DNA of 64,000 nt from Brachionus manjavacas (Eukaryota > Rotifera > Eurotatoria > Ploima > Brachionidae), in the NCBI GenBank assembly GCA_019054805.1, contig JAHQIY010000002.1, positions 3,286,001 to 3,350,000 on the forward strand, in the 5' to 3' direction. This document shows positions 1 to 9,522 of the stretch, in pieces; within the stretch, counting starts at the first letter, position 1, and every line of letters begins with the position of its first letter. The notes below the pieces were generated by a model. It had not been told where the DNA came from. It ran no database searches and saw nothing but the letters and a program-made list of their open reading frames with translations. The translations under genes and the position numbers were made by a program.

Positions 1-189
1 ATAAACAATCTTGTTTTTACCAAAAGAATAAATTTGGAAAATTTTTTAACAAATACCAATGTTTGGACAAAGCGGCTTTATTTGAATGAAAATATAAACG
101 GATCGGTTTTATTTGTTTCCCTTGTTTTTTTAAACTTTGGTATTTTAATTTATTTAAAAAAAATGAGCGATTTTAATTTTTTCTCTTAG

Positions 190-602
190 TTGGTTTGGAT
201 CTCCACGAAACATTTGAAGTTTTTCCAAAAAAAAACCTACCAGAAAACCTACCAACTAACAAAAAAGAAGAAATACAAAGTGATAAAAAATCTAAAGAAA
301 TTCAACTTAGACTAACTAGATCAAAGTCAAAGAATATGTCACTAACTCAGACTAATAAGCGAAAAATTGAATCTGAAAGTGAGTCTGTGGAACCAAAAGT
401 ACTAAAAAAAGATTCGAGAATAATCACTTTCGATGAGTATAAAAAACAAAATGCTAATGTTGAGCAACCTAGACTATTTAAGTTCAAAATAAAAAATAAA
501 GAAAATTTTGAAAATGACAAAACATTAAAATCTACTCAAGATTTTGAAAATAAAAAAGAACATTACCCGAGAAGTATTTTAAGTGGAATTTATAATTTTT
601 AA
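190..602 (+). CDS. 3' terminal exon of an unrecognised Lys/Glu-rich gene
   Basis: The reading frame is open from a splice acceptor (TTCTCTTAG ending at 189) to a stop at 602, about 137 residues, and there is no convincing ATG at its start. This looks like the last coding exon of a gene that enters from the left edge. The product is very hydrophilic, rich in Lys, Glu, Ser and Asn, with an RSKSK/KRKIESESESVEPK stretch typical of a disordered nuclear or RNA/DNA-associated tail. No domain is recognised. Another open frame covers 1-186, but I could not join it in phase to this exon by an obvious GT donor, so the upstream structure is unresolved. The gene ends about 260 bp before a tRNA-Lys. Confidence 0.45.
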
Positions 603-860
603 TCATTCATGTTTCATTTTTTTTCTTTTAGTCTGCTATATTTAGTGTTAATAAAGTTTCTTCTGTTAACTATTTTTTTTAATTACAAGCTTGAAAAATT
701 AATTAATTTAAAAATGAGATTTTTTGGAAAAAAAATTAAAGAAATTTTAAAGTTTGTTAGCTTTTTTGTTTTAATACAAATCAATTATTCTTGTTTTTTT
801 TTGATGTTACTTGAATTTCAATATGATATTAATTATAGATGTTAAAAATATTAAGTGTAG

Positions 861-933
861 GCCCGGCTAGCTCAGTCGGTAGAGCATGGGACTCTTAATC
901 CCAGGGTCGTGGGTTCGAGCCCCACGTTGGGCG
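861..933 (+). tRNA. tRNA-Lys (CTT)
   Basis: 73 bases forming a complete cloverleaf: acceptor GCCCGGC pairs with GTTGGGC, the D-arm contains AGCTCAGTCGGTAGAGC, the anticodon loop CTCTTAA carries CTT, and the T-arm is GTGGG-TTCGAGC-CCCAC. There is no intron. A run of T follows at once as a Pol III terminator. The same gene recurs at 3745 and, inverted, at 4270. Confidence 0.97.
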
Positions 934-1932
934 ATTTTTTTAATAGAAAAAAAAATATATTTTAAAATTTAAACTCATAATTTAAACATTCGAATATTTT
1001 CCCGCGATTTTTCAAATATTTTAATAGCAATTTTTAACAAGATAGACTAACTTGAGTTTTTGACTATATCAGAAAATTCAAATTAACAATTTTTACTTTT
1101 TTCTTAAATTTATCTATGTTATCCACTAAAAGATTTTGATTGAACTATAATTCTATGACATTTTAAATGAAATTCCAAGTGGATCAATTGATTTCTATAA
1201 AAAGGTTCTAATTGAAAAGATTCACAAATTTTATACCATTTGGATCTATCCGAGAGCCATATTATTTTTTTATCTTCACAAATGACACCTTTGAAAGCAT
1301 ATTTACTTTTTATAATTCTTGGTCAACTAAACTTTACTAAATTTAATTTGTAAATTCTATTTTCTTTCTATTTTTTTTTTCTTTTACTACTTATTTTATC
1401 TATTTGTATATCTGTATCGAGCATGAGCTCTTTCATGAGCATAAATTTAATTGACTTTTTTACACTTATTTAAACTCTAATTTTTTTTTTTAATTTACTT
1501 CTCCTGAAGGAGGTTAATTATAAACAAATAAATAAATAAATATTTTAATGGTATTAATAAATTAAAGATTCTGAATAAAATAACACTTTTCTTGATGATG
1601 TTTAAAAAAAGAAAATGTCTTTAATATCTCATGATAAAATTGACAAGATTTTTATTTCATGAATACATTTTTTACTTTAAATTTTAATGGTATTAATAAA
1701 TTAAAAATTCTGAACAAAATTTAATTTCAAAAAGAAAATTTTATATTATATTAGATTAAGGAAAAAAAAAATAAATTATTTTAAAATTAAAATCTTTTAA
1801 AATTATGGAAATAGTTAGATAATATTTAGTACGTATTTTTAGTATCTGAATGAGACATTTTAATTACATATTTTCCTTTAAACAATTTTAATTTGACTAA
1901 ACTAGAATTTTGATTTAAATAATTATAAAAAA
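934..1932. other. AT-rich intergenic stretch
   Basis: No gene is seen. The only structure is a LINE-like 3' tail near 1380-1545 and a short duplicated phrase (TTTTAATGGTATTAATAAATT) at about 1543 and 1683. Confidence 0.6.
1380..1545 (+). repeat. Probable non-LTR retrotransposon 3' end
   Basis: AT-rich sequence ending in CTCCTGAAGGAGG and then ACAAATAAATAAATAAAT. The (AAAT)n tail matches the tails of clearer LINE copies in this window, at 14.5, 18.3 and 49.1 kb. No coding part remains, so the assignment rests on the tail alone. Confidence 0.4.
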
Positions 1933-2005
1933 AGGCATCGCCGGGAATCGAACCCGGGATCTCCTGTTTACTAGACAGGCGCTTTAGCCACTAAGCCACG
2001 ACGCC
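1933..2005 (-). tRNA. tRNA-Thr (AGT)
   Basis: A complete cloverleaf on the minus strand. Acceptor GGCGTCG pairs with CGATGCC, and the anticodon stem CCTGT/ACAGG encloses CTAGTAA with anticodon AGT. The T-arm has TTCGATTCC, and a T-rich terminator follows on the minus strand. Further copies are at 4046 (+) and 4554 (-). Confidence 0.97.
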
Positions 2006-2094
2006 ACTTGTTTAGCAAAAATATTTTAAAGTCAATTGGATCATGTAAAATTTTAAATAACAAAAAAAAAATAAAAAACTTTTTATGTTTTATT

Positions 2095-3633
2095 TTATTC
2101 AGAAAAAACTCTTATGATACCCGTTTTGTCACATGTAGCCAAGACACCAGTTGGTAATAATTTCAAACAAACAAATTCAGCACTATCTACTTTCAACTCA
2201 CAAAGTGGCTTGTCAGATAATTCCGTCCACAATTTTATGTTTCCATCTTCAGAGCAACTTACAAATTCTTTATTTTCACATACTTGAAATTCTCTCACAG
2301 CTTTTTCATGTCCATTAAGAGTCAACAAGCATTCATTTGTATCAACATTCCAAATTTTTATCTTGCCATCTTTTGAACCACTAATAAAACTATTTCCATC
2401 AAGAATATTCAAGCACATGACCGGACTATAATGTCCCGAGAATACTTTTAAACTTCTAAAAGCTTCCAAGTCCCAGAGAATGATTTTTTTATCATTTGAA
2501 CCCGATATTAATCTATTCGATCCAATTAGACCCAAACAATAGACTAAGCTTTCATGGTCATTTAACATTTGAATGCATTCTCCGCTGTGGAGATCCCAAA
2601 TTCTAATAACCTCACTCCAATCACATGATATAATATTGTCTTTCCACAATTCAATTATTTCTAGAGAACAATTAGGAGATAGAATAGTTTTAACACGTTT
2701 TCTTGTCTCTTTATCCCAAATTTTTATTGAGCCATCACTCGAACAAGTATAGATTCTTTGGTTTTCTCCCAACTTTATACAGTTGACAAATTTGTTGTGA
2801 GCTTTTATTTTATGAATACATTTACCGACCATTGGGTCCCATATTTTGATCATTCCACCTTTTGTACCACAAACTATTTCTCCTGATTTGAAAAAGGTTA
2901 AACAAGTTGCACTTGCTTCAAAGTGATTGATCTCACGGGTCTTGGTTAAATCGGGTGCAATTGGTTGAGAATACAAACCAATTTTTAGTCGACCAAAGCA
3001 TTGGTCAAAATCTATTTGAATATCACTAAATTTAGGCTCAAAAACAACAGAATTTTGGTATAAATTATCCACATGTTCAAGCCTATGAGTCAAATTTTTT
3101 AATTTACTGATTTGTTCTGTATAATAATTTGATTCATTATCAGAGTAATCTCCATTGAATTGTTTTAAATCTGATTCCATTTGATCCAAATCGATATAAT
3201 TTAAATTTTCTGAAATAATTTTAAAGTATCTTGGACGAAATTTTTCCAAATCGTCCAGTAAAGCCTCACTGTAACTATCAATTTTTCTTAAAATAGATGA
3301 TCTAACACTATCTTTTTGTCTTTCAATGTTATCACGCAGATTCATAATAAAAATGTTCATATGAAATTCCGGGCTTTGTTTGATTGATTTTAATTTAAAA
3401 CATTTCTCTTTAACACTATTTAAATAGTTGGTAAATTGATGTTTGGATAAAATTGAGCGGTTCTTGTTCATATTGAATAACGTCTGTTTGTTAATTACGT
3501 GATTTTTGCAGATAGTACACTGGAAGTTGTTTCCAAGATTGTGAACATGTTCCAAACAGACTGTGTACCCGCACGTTAGAACTATTTTTACTGAATCTTC
3601 TTTTCCACAATATTCGCAGATCATTTTTCCCAA
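2095..3633 (-). CDS. RING-like zinc finger / coiled-coil / WD40 repeat protein
   Basis: Intronless gene of 512 residues. The N-terminus carries a RING-like zinc-binding pattern: C6-x2-C9, C21-x-Y23, C26-x2-H29, C39-x2-C42. The usual His of the CGH motif is Tyr and the sixth ligand is His, so it is a variant RING and E3 activity is uncertain. Residues about 75-235 are charged and helix-prone, like the coiled coil of RING/B-box/TRAF proteins. From about residue 240 there are seven WD40 repeats, each ending in IKIWD/IRIWD/ILWD-type strands with GH dipeptides, enough for one closed propeller and a likely protein-interaction surface. I do not recognise a one-to-one ortholog. The gene sits alone among tRNA genes. 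Being single-exon while its neighbours have introns, it could descend from a retrocopy or belong to an expanded intron-poor family. Confidence 0.85.
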   Translation of the reverse strand: MGKMICEYCGKEDSVKIVLTCGYTVCLEHVHNLGNNFQCTICKNHVINKQTLFNMNKNRSILSKHQFTNYLNSVKEKCFKLKSIKQSPEFHMNIFIMNLRDNIERQKDSVRSSILRKIDSYSEALLDDLEKFRPRYFKIISENLNYIDLDQMESDLKQFNGDYSDNESNYYTEQISKLKNLTHRLEHVDNLYQNSVVFEPKFSDIQIDFDQCFGRLKIGLYSQPIAPDLTKTREINHFEASATCLTFFKSGEIVCGTKGGMIKIWDPMVGKCIHKIKAHNKFVNCIKLGENQRIYTCSSDGSIKIWDKETRKRVKTILSPNCSLEIIELWKDNIISCDWSEVIRIWDLHSGECIQMLNDHESLVYCLGLIGSNRLISGSNDKKIILWDLEAFRSLKVFSGHYSPVMCLNILDGNSFISGSKDGKIKIWNVDTNECLLTLNGHEKAVREFQVCENKEFVSCSEDGNIKLWTELSDKPLCELKVDSAEFVCLKLLPTGVLATCDKTGIIRVFSE

Positions 3634-3744
3634 AATTAATTAAAATTTTTGAAATGAAAGATCTAGGCTTTTTTAAAGATATCTATTTTTAGACTATAAC
3701 AATATTCTGAATAATTCTGGTTGAAAGTTACGATTAAAAGAAAA

Positions 3745-3817
3745 GCCCGGCTAGCTCAGTCGGTAGAGCATGGGACTCTTAATCCCAGGGTCGTGGGTTC
3801 GAGCCCCACGTTGGGCG
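3745..3817 (+). tRNA. tRNA-Lys (CTT)
   Basis: Same 73-base gene as at 861, with anticodon CTT and an intact cloverleaf. It is followed by GAATTTTTTTG as the terminator. It starts 111 bp upstream of the WD40 gene's ATG, on the opposite strand. Confidence 0.97.
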
Positions 3818-4045
3818 AATTTTTTTGATATTATTTTCTAGTACTAGTATAAAATTAAAAATCTTAAAGTAAAATTTAAGTCATAATTAATTTTTTTTTC
3901 ATGCCTATCAGAAAAAAATAAGATTAAAAGTGCTTAGTAATATAAAAAAAATTAAATATTCAAAATGTTTATTTAAATTTTGATAGAATATTTTATTTCC
4001 TAGTTAAGAAATTTTTCAAAGGTAAATTTAAGTATTTTGAACCAC

Positions 4046-4118
4046 GGCGTCGTGGCTTAGTGGCTAAAGCGCCTGTCTAGTAAACAGGAGATCCCGGGTT
4101 CGATTCCCGGCGATGCCT
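4046..4118 (+). tRNA. tRNA-Thr (AGT)
   Basis: Plus-strand copy of the tRNA-Thr at 1933, with GGCGTCG paired to CGATGCC and anticodon AGT. It is followed by a T run (GCCTTTTTTT). Confidence 0.97.
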
Positions 4119-4269
4119 TTTTTTATTTAGCTATTTTTAGTTCTAAAATTGAAAAAAATCACTTTTTTCATAAATAGAAATTGTTAATGGAATCCGAATG
4201 AAAATTGCTAAACAAAATTAAATTTGTTAAAAACAAAATAAAAAAAGATTGTATATTTGTAGAAAAAAT

Positions 4270-4342
4270 CGCCCAACGTGGGGCTCGAACCCACGACCCT
4301 GGGATTAAGAGTCCCATGCTCTACCGACTGAGCTAGCCGGGC
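4270..4342 (-). tRNA. tRNA-Lys (CTT)
   Basis: Reverse-complement copy of the tRNA-Lys at 861 and 3745, with an intact cloverleaf, anticodon CTT and a TTTTTT terminator on the minus strand. Confidence 0.97.
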
Positions 4343-4553
4343 TTGTTTAACTATTCTAAATATAAATTTTTATAAATTATTAATTCAATCTTTATTTAAC
4401 AATGGTTTTTATTCTTAGATTTATTTTTTCAATTTTTTATAAAATTATGAAAAAAAATTTAATTTTCAATATTTCATATAAATTTAAATATTTGAATTTT
4501 AAATTTTAAAAAATAAATGAAAGTTTTCACTGATTTTCGTTTTTAGGCAAAAA

Positions 4554-4626
4554 AGGCATCGCCGGGAATCGAACCCGGGATCTCCTGTTTACTAGACAGG
4601 CGCTTTAGCCACTAAGCCACGACGCC
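4554..4626 (-). tRNA. tRNA-Thr (AGT)
   Basis: Minus-strand copy of the tRNA-Thr, apparently the same sequence as at 1933, with anticodon AGT and a TTTTTTG terminator on the minus strand. Confidence 0.97.
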
Positions 4627-5344
4627 GCTTAATCATGTCTAAAGTAATATTGTTAATATTTTTCAAATTTTTTTGAAAATTCGAATTATTAATTTATTTT
4701 CTTAAATTTTTAATTAAGTTAAATAAATTTTTTTTATAAAAAAAGAAATTAATTTTAAAATTTTTAAAGGTTTCAGATTTTGGATACTTAGAAAATCGTC
4801 AATTATCCCTGAACTGGATAAAATAAAGACTAATTTGGCGTCTAAGATACATAAATTTAGATTTTAGAAATTTTATTTTTGTGGATGATACAAGCCTTTC
4901 TTCGACAAACAAATTTTGTCAAAAAGTAATCTTTTCTGGTGGAATTTCTTTAAAGGAGCAACATAGCTTTCTGTATAAAATTTATTGTTTTAATAAAAAA
5001 AAAATAATTTATTAAAATATATGAAAGGATCGATAAATCTCAAAAAATATCTGGTTATTCTTTTAAATAGTGCTTTTTTTTTTGATCATATATTTTTGAT
5101 GCCAAAATTTAAAGCCAGATTTTGTCTGTTTTTTAAAGGTTTTTGAAGATTTGTTAATGAATTTGGTAATAAAAATAGGTAACAAAGTTTGTTTACGTAA
5201 ATAAAGTAATTTTAACAATTATGTGCTTTTTGTATAACCACTGTTTTAATTTAGTCTATGTAATAATTTTGCAGACAAATTTCATGTATTTCGTAATTTC
5301 GTTTTTTGCTTTTTTCCTTAATAATTTTGACGAAATTTTAGAGA
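4627..5344. other. AT-rich intergenic stretch
   Basis: I see no gene, tRNA or clear repeat between the tRNA cluster and the LINE tail. Confidence 0.6.
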
Positions 5345-5431
5345 TAGTAGTAGTAGTAATAGGAGTTCTTGCTGCGAAATCCTAACAAGTAGGAAATCTG
5401 AGCTCATCACCGCTTAAAGGCGTATGAAGCT

Positions 5432-6950
5432 TTAACAGCCAATTCTGTTGAACCTATCTAATGCTACTTTGAAGCCATTAACTGTCTTAGCTTTAACCAC
5501 CTCCTCAGGAAGTCTATTCCATTGCGGAGCTACTCTGTTCGAGAAAAAAACGTGTCTAGCACTCACTGCGGCAGAAAAATCATTTCTTTTTTTTGCTGGA
5601 AAACTACCTCTTTGAAATTTTGCGCTGTGTCCTCTTAACCTCATTTTCGGTCCATTCCTGCCAACAGGATCCAGAAGTTCTCTGGTAAACGACACTTTTT
5701 CATGACCGTTAATCACTTTAAAAACCTCAATCAAATTACCTCTCACCCTTCTCTCACTAAGTTTTGTTAAGCCTAGTATGGCAAGCCTTTCCTCGTATGA
5801 AATTTCTCTTAGTGACCAAGGAATTTTCGTTGCACGCTTTTGTACTTTTTCTAACACTTTTACGTCACCTTTTTTGCTCGGATTCCAAACTTGAACTGCA
5901 TAGTCGAGGTGAGGTCTAACCAAAGACATATAAAGTTTCAACCAAAGAGTTTCTTCTCTACTTAAAAATGTTCTTTTAAGAATTCCGAGTACTTTATTTG
6001 CTTTCGGGCACGCGTTCTTTACTTGACATGTCCATTTAAGTCTGAAGACACCATAACGCCTAGATCCTTTTCACACTCAGTGGTACACAGCTGATTTTTA
6101 TCCAAACCCTCTTTTCCCGATGTTTCATACGAAAATCTAGCATTTATCCTTCCAAAATGCATAATCTTACATTTTTGAACACAGAGACCCATTCTCCATA
6201 CATCAATCCATTCACACAGAGCATCTAGGTCTTTCTGCATATTTGCCCTATCACACAAGTTGTTAATTACTCCAAGAATCTTCGAGTCATCGGCATAAAT
6301 TTTTATTTTGTTTGAAATGATGTCAGGTAGCTCGATTATATAAATAACAAAAAAGCAAAGGGCTTAGCACAGACCCTTGAGGTACGCCACTCAGTACTTG
6401 TGACCAATCCGAAACTGAATCTCAAAGCACAACTTGCTGAACCCTTCCGCTTAAAAAGTCTTTAAACCATTCGATCAATCGTTTACTCAGTCCGTAACTG
6501 CTCAATTTATGTAGGAGGCGTTTATGCGGAACTGTGTCAAAGGCTTTCGAAAGATCGAGGTAAATTTCGCCAACGCTATTTCCCTTAGCTAACTCAATCG
6601 TGATCATGTCAAAAGTCTCCAAGAGATTAAATACGCATCCTTTTTTGGGAACAAAGCCATGTTGACTTCAGGATATCAGATTATTCTCTAAAATAAGACA
6701 TAAGTCGATCTTTTATAATACCTTCAAGCACTTAACAAGCCACTGATGTCAGGCTTGTTAAACATTTGCTATTTTCCATCGTTCAGGAATTCTGCCCAAT
6801 TCAATAGACCGCTTAAAAATAATTTCCAACGGCTTAGACATCTCTTCGGCACAATTTTTCAAAATAAGAGGATGAACCTCATCAAATCCAATAGATACTA
6901 CCGTTAAGTTTCTCAAGTTTTTCTTGAATGATTTTACTATTCAAATAACT
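5432..6950 (-). pseudogene. LINE reverse transcriptase remnant
   Basis: Frame-broken RT pieces in order. At about 6422-6622: DLSKAFDTVPHKRLL. At about 6370-6420: VPQGSVLSP. At about 6265-6300: YADDSKILGVINNL, carrying the catalytic YADD. At 6019-6258: the region after the palm domain. At 5432-5941: LYMSLVRPHLDYAVQVWNP, then NRVAPQWNRLPEEVV, the usual C-terminal motif of this RT class. Stops and frameshifts separate the pieces. Confidence 0.9.
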
Positions 6951-7599
6951 CGACACATCTTCAATGTCAAAAGTTGCTGAAGTTCGAAGCGGAAACAAAG
7001 GAAGTTCATCATCTGGTTCATTTTTGAAAACTGAACGTAATTGTTCATTTAAAAGCTCTGCAACTTATTTCGGTCTACAGTAATGGTTCCATATTTTTTT
7101 CTCATAGCACGGATTTGATCTTTGCCACCCATTTTGCTTCTAATATATTCGTATACAAGCTTTGGATCATTCTTTGCTTTACTAGCTAGTGTATTCTCAT
7201 ATTTAAGTTTCGTTCTCATTAAGACTTTTTTAACTTCTCTTCATGAAATCTTGTACTTTATTTTATACTCAGATTTTAAGTCCTTCTTGCAAGACTTGAG
7301 TCTATACCACACTTGATGTTTTTTCTTTTAAACATTTTCTCGTCTCGTAAGTCATCCATTTCTCTCCAAACCTTTTTTTTTACTTTTTTTCTGGTATAAG
7401 AGATTCACATAAAGATGAATATGAACTAAGAAATTTCGAGTAACATCGTCCACCTCCAGCCCACTATACTCCACGTTCCAACATTGCAAATTTTCCATTC
7501 TAACACCACATGGGCTTTATCTAAAGAAAAGAGCGGTGGAAGATGATTAACTTCAAGGACTCGTTCAGGATCACTAGTTAAAATAAGATCAAGAAGGCT

Positions 7600-8095
7600 T
7601 CATCCATTATTTTCTCCATGTAAGAAAGTAGGAAAATCCACGCACTGAACCAAGAACGCTTCTTCTAGGCCCTCGATAAATCGCTGTTCGTTTACGCCAT
7701 TCGCAATCCCACCAGCATCAGTCCAAACAATTTCTGGAAAATTAAAATCTCCACAGACCAACAACGAGTCATAAATTCCCTCCTCTATCTCTTCTCTCGC
7801 AGAATTAAAACAGTTGTTCAAATACTCTGTTACGTCCAAGCTGCTTAAAGGTTTTCTATACAGACAGCCCACCAATACACTTTCCGATCCACTTTTTACG
7901 GCACACCAGATTTGTTCCACACTCTCGTAACAAAGATCCTTATTACTCACTTCAATCGAACAGAGATCCGCTCTTACATATATAAAGACGCCACCACCTC
8001 GTCCCATTCAGTCTTTCCGGTACAAAGTGTACCCACATATGTTCGCGACCGAAGTCTTAACAAACCAAGGCAACGTTCCGAGAAAAAACTGCTAT
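7600..8095 (-). pseudogene. LINE AP-endonuclease remnant
   Basis: Minus-strand frame containing GYTLYRKD, a stop, then GRGGGVFIYVRADL, GCLYRKP, LLVCGDFNFPEIVW and, further on, SLLDLILTSDP. These are conserved blocks of the exonuclease-endonuclease-phosphatase domain of LINEs (GGV.IYVR, GDFN, DLILT). The first roughly 60-80 residues of the domain are not found. Confidence 0.85.
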
Positions 8096-8117
8096 TTTCT
8101 CCAAAAGAAAAATAATT

Positions 8118-8372
8118 AATGACTTTTTTACTAAAGGAGAAAATTTAGTTCTGTAAAATGCTCAATGGTTAAGCAACTTTGCTTAATCCAAAAATATATG
8201 TCTGCAAAAACCTTGCAATGTAATTGCACACTTGATTGTAATACTCAAATGGGGTGCAAAATGCAGAAAATTGCAGAGTATTTTGCAGACTTATTTTACT
8301 GCATTAAGCAAATTTGCTTATAATTAAGCATTTTACAGAAATGAAATATCTCTTTTAGTAAAAAAGTTATTC
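8118..8372. mobile_element. Foldback MITE, about 255 bp
   Basis: Long imperfect inverted repeats of about 70 bp. The left arm begins ATGACTTTTTTACTAAAGG (8119). The complement of the right arm begins AATAACTTTTTTACTAAAAG (read from 8371). Both continue through CTGTAAAATGCT and AGCAA-TTTGCTTAAT. There is no coding capacity. The DNA-transposon superfamily cannot be assigned. Confidence 0.75.
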
Positions 8373-8399
8373 AAGTTTTTCTGAATTGAAATGATCGAA

Positions 8400-8560
8400 T
8401 TGAAACGAACTTCACAACCCCAAGGAAATATTAGTTGTTTGCTTTATTTCTTTTTGGTATGTCATTTATGAAAATGCTAAAAAAAAGTGGACTAATCACT
8501 GAGCCTTGTGGAACGCCTGCTTTAAATGTGTATTGATTACTCAAATTTCGATTTTAATTT
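8400..8560 (-). pseudogene. Small LINE reverse-transcriptase fragment
   Basis: The minus-strand frame reads KAGVPQGSVISPLFFSIFIN followed by DIPKRN, the RT block around GVPQGS. It resembles the copy in the VPS13D intron at 17320 more than the LINE at 5.3-8.1 kb. Nothing else of the element is recognisable around it. Confidence 0.8.
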
Positions 8561-8789
8561 ACTCTAAAAGATTTTAAATGAAGAAATGAAAAAAAACCAC
8601 AAACAACAATTTTATTATTGTTCGTTCTTCGATATCGAACACTAATATCACAACCTTTTGATATTTGCTTTTTAACACTATATATTAATTTTATACTAAA
8701 TATAATTCTTTCTTCTCTTAAAAGAATTTATTTCCAGTTTTTTTATTCTTGTAAAAATTAATTAACTTTTTTAACCCTAAAATTTTTAT

Positions 8790-8914
8790 TGTATATTTCT
8801 ATCAGTGTTTTATCTCATTATGTGCAACGAGCTACCATAGGCGACCTCTCATGTAGGCCGCCTCCGAAAGCTAGTCTTGCTGTAGCTTTTTTATAATAAT
8901 AATAATAATAATAA
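8790..8914 (+). repeat. Solo LINE 3' end with (ATA)n tail
   Basis: A GC-richer island (about 8822-8890, including GGCGACCTCTCATGTAGGCC) that ends in seven ATA-type repeats (8892-8914). Isolated GC-richer 3' UTR followed by a short microsatellite is typical of a severely 5'-truncated non-LTR insertion. Confidence 0.55.
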
Positions 8915-9522
8915 ATGCGGAATAATTAGAGACATATTAAGTATCCTTAGAGTGCTTGGACTGTTTTTTTTAAAGTTTTGATTGTCACACCAAAAATGCG
9001 ACTTCCTTTGTTGGCAAACTATCTCGCTTAGTTTTTAAATTTAAAAATTGTTTTGAATTCTTAAAACATTTTCTAGATTTATCTAACTCAACAAACAAAT
9101 TACCTAATTTTCATATTTAAATTTTTTTAATTATATCTTGATAAAAAGTATGAAATTTGGCAAAATTATATCTTGATGATTATTTCATTTTAGCTAGTAT
9201 AATTTAATTAAAAATTGAAAGACTAAAAAATTTACTCTAATTTAAAAATCTTTTGTTTAATTCAATAGTTCATATGACTTGACTAAAAAAAATAAAAAGT
9301 GTGAGTCAACATTTTAAAAAATATCACTTTGATCCAAAAATTAAAAAAATTAAAAACTTGTAATCCTTATTTTGCATCTAGTTTAAAACAAAATTTCAAA
9401 CACACGGATTTAGAATTTCAATACTTATAAACAAGCATAATTTTGAAATAAAAATTATTTATTGTAATTAAAAAAAGGGGAAAAAAAACAAAAAAATTTT
9501 TTTATTAATGGGCTAGAACGCA
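8915..9522. other. Region upstream of VPS13D
   Basis: AT-rich, without an ORF or repeat that I can recognise. It must contain the VPS13D promoter, but no TATA-like element stands out. Confidence 0.5.

Larger units (their letters stand above)
5345..8095 (-). mobile_element. Degenerate APE-type non-LTR retrotransposon (LINE)
   Basis: On the minus strand an endonuclease region (about 8095-7600) is followed by reverse transcriptase (about 6950-5432), the order of CR1/Jockey/L2-like LINEs. Both are broken by stops and frameshifts, so the element is dead. Its 3' end (low coordinates) is a microsatellite of TAC units at about 5346-5362, a common way for such LINEs to end. The N-terminal part of the endonuclease is missing, consistent with 5' truncation near 8100. 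A foldback element abuts that end. Confidence 0.9.

Noticed and set aside
609-845. 78-codon open frame rich in Phe and Leu after the first gene
   Set aside because: Composition is what random AT-rich DNA gives (long T runs); no motif, no splice context.
7912-8115. Plus-strand open frame over the LINE endonuclease
   Set aside because: Shadow of the minus-strand endonuclease frame.
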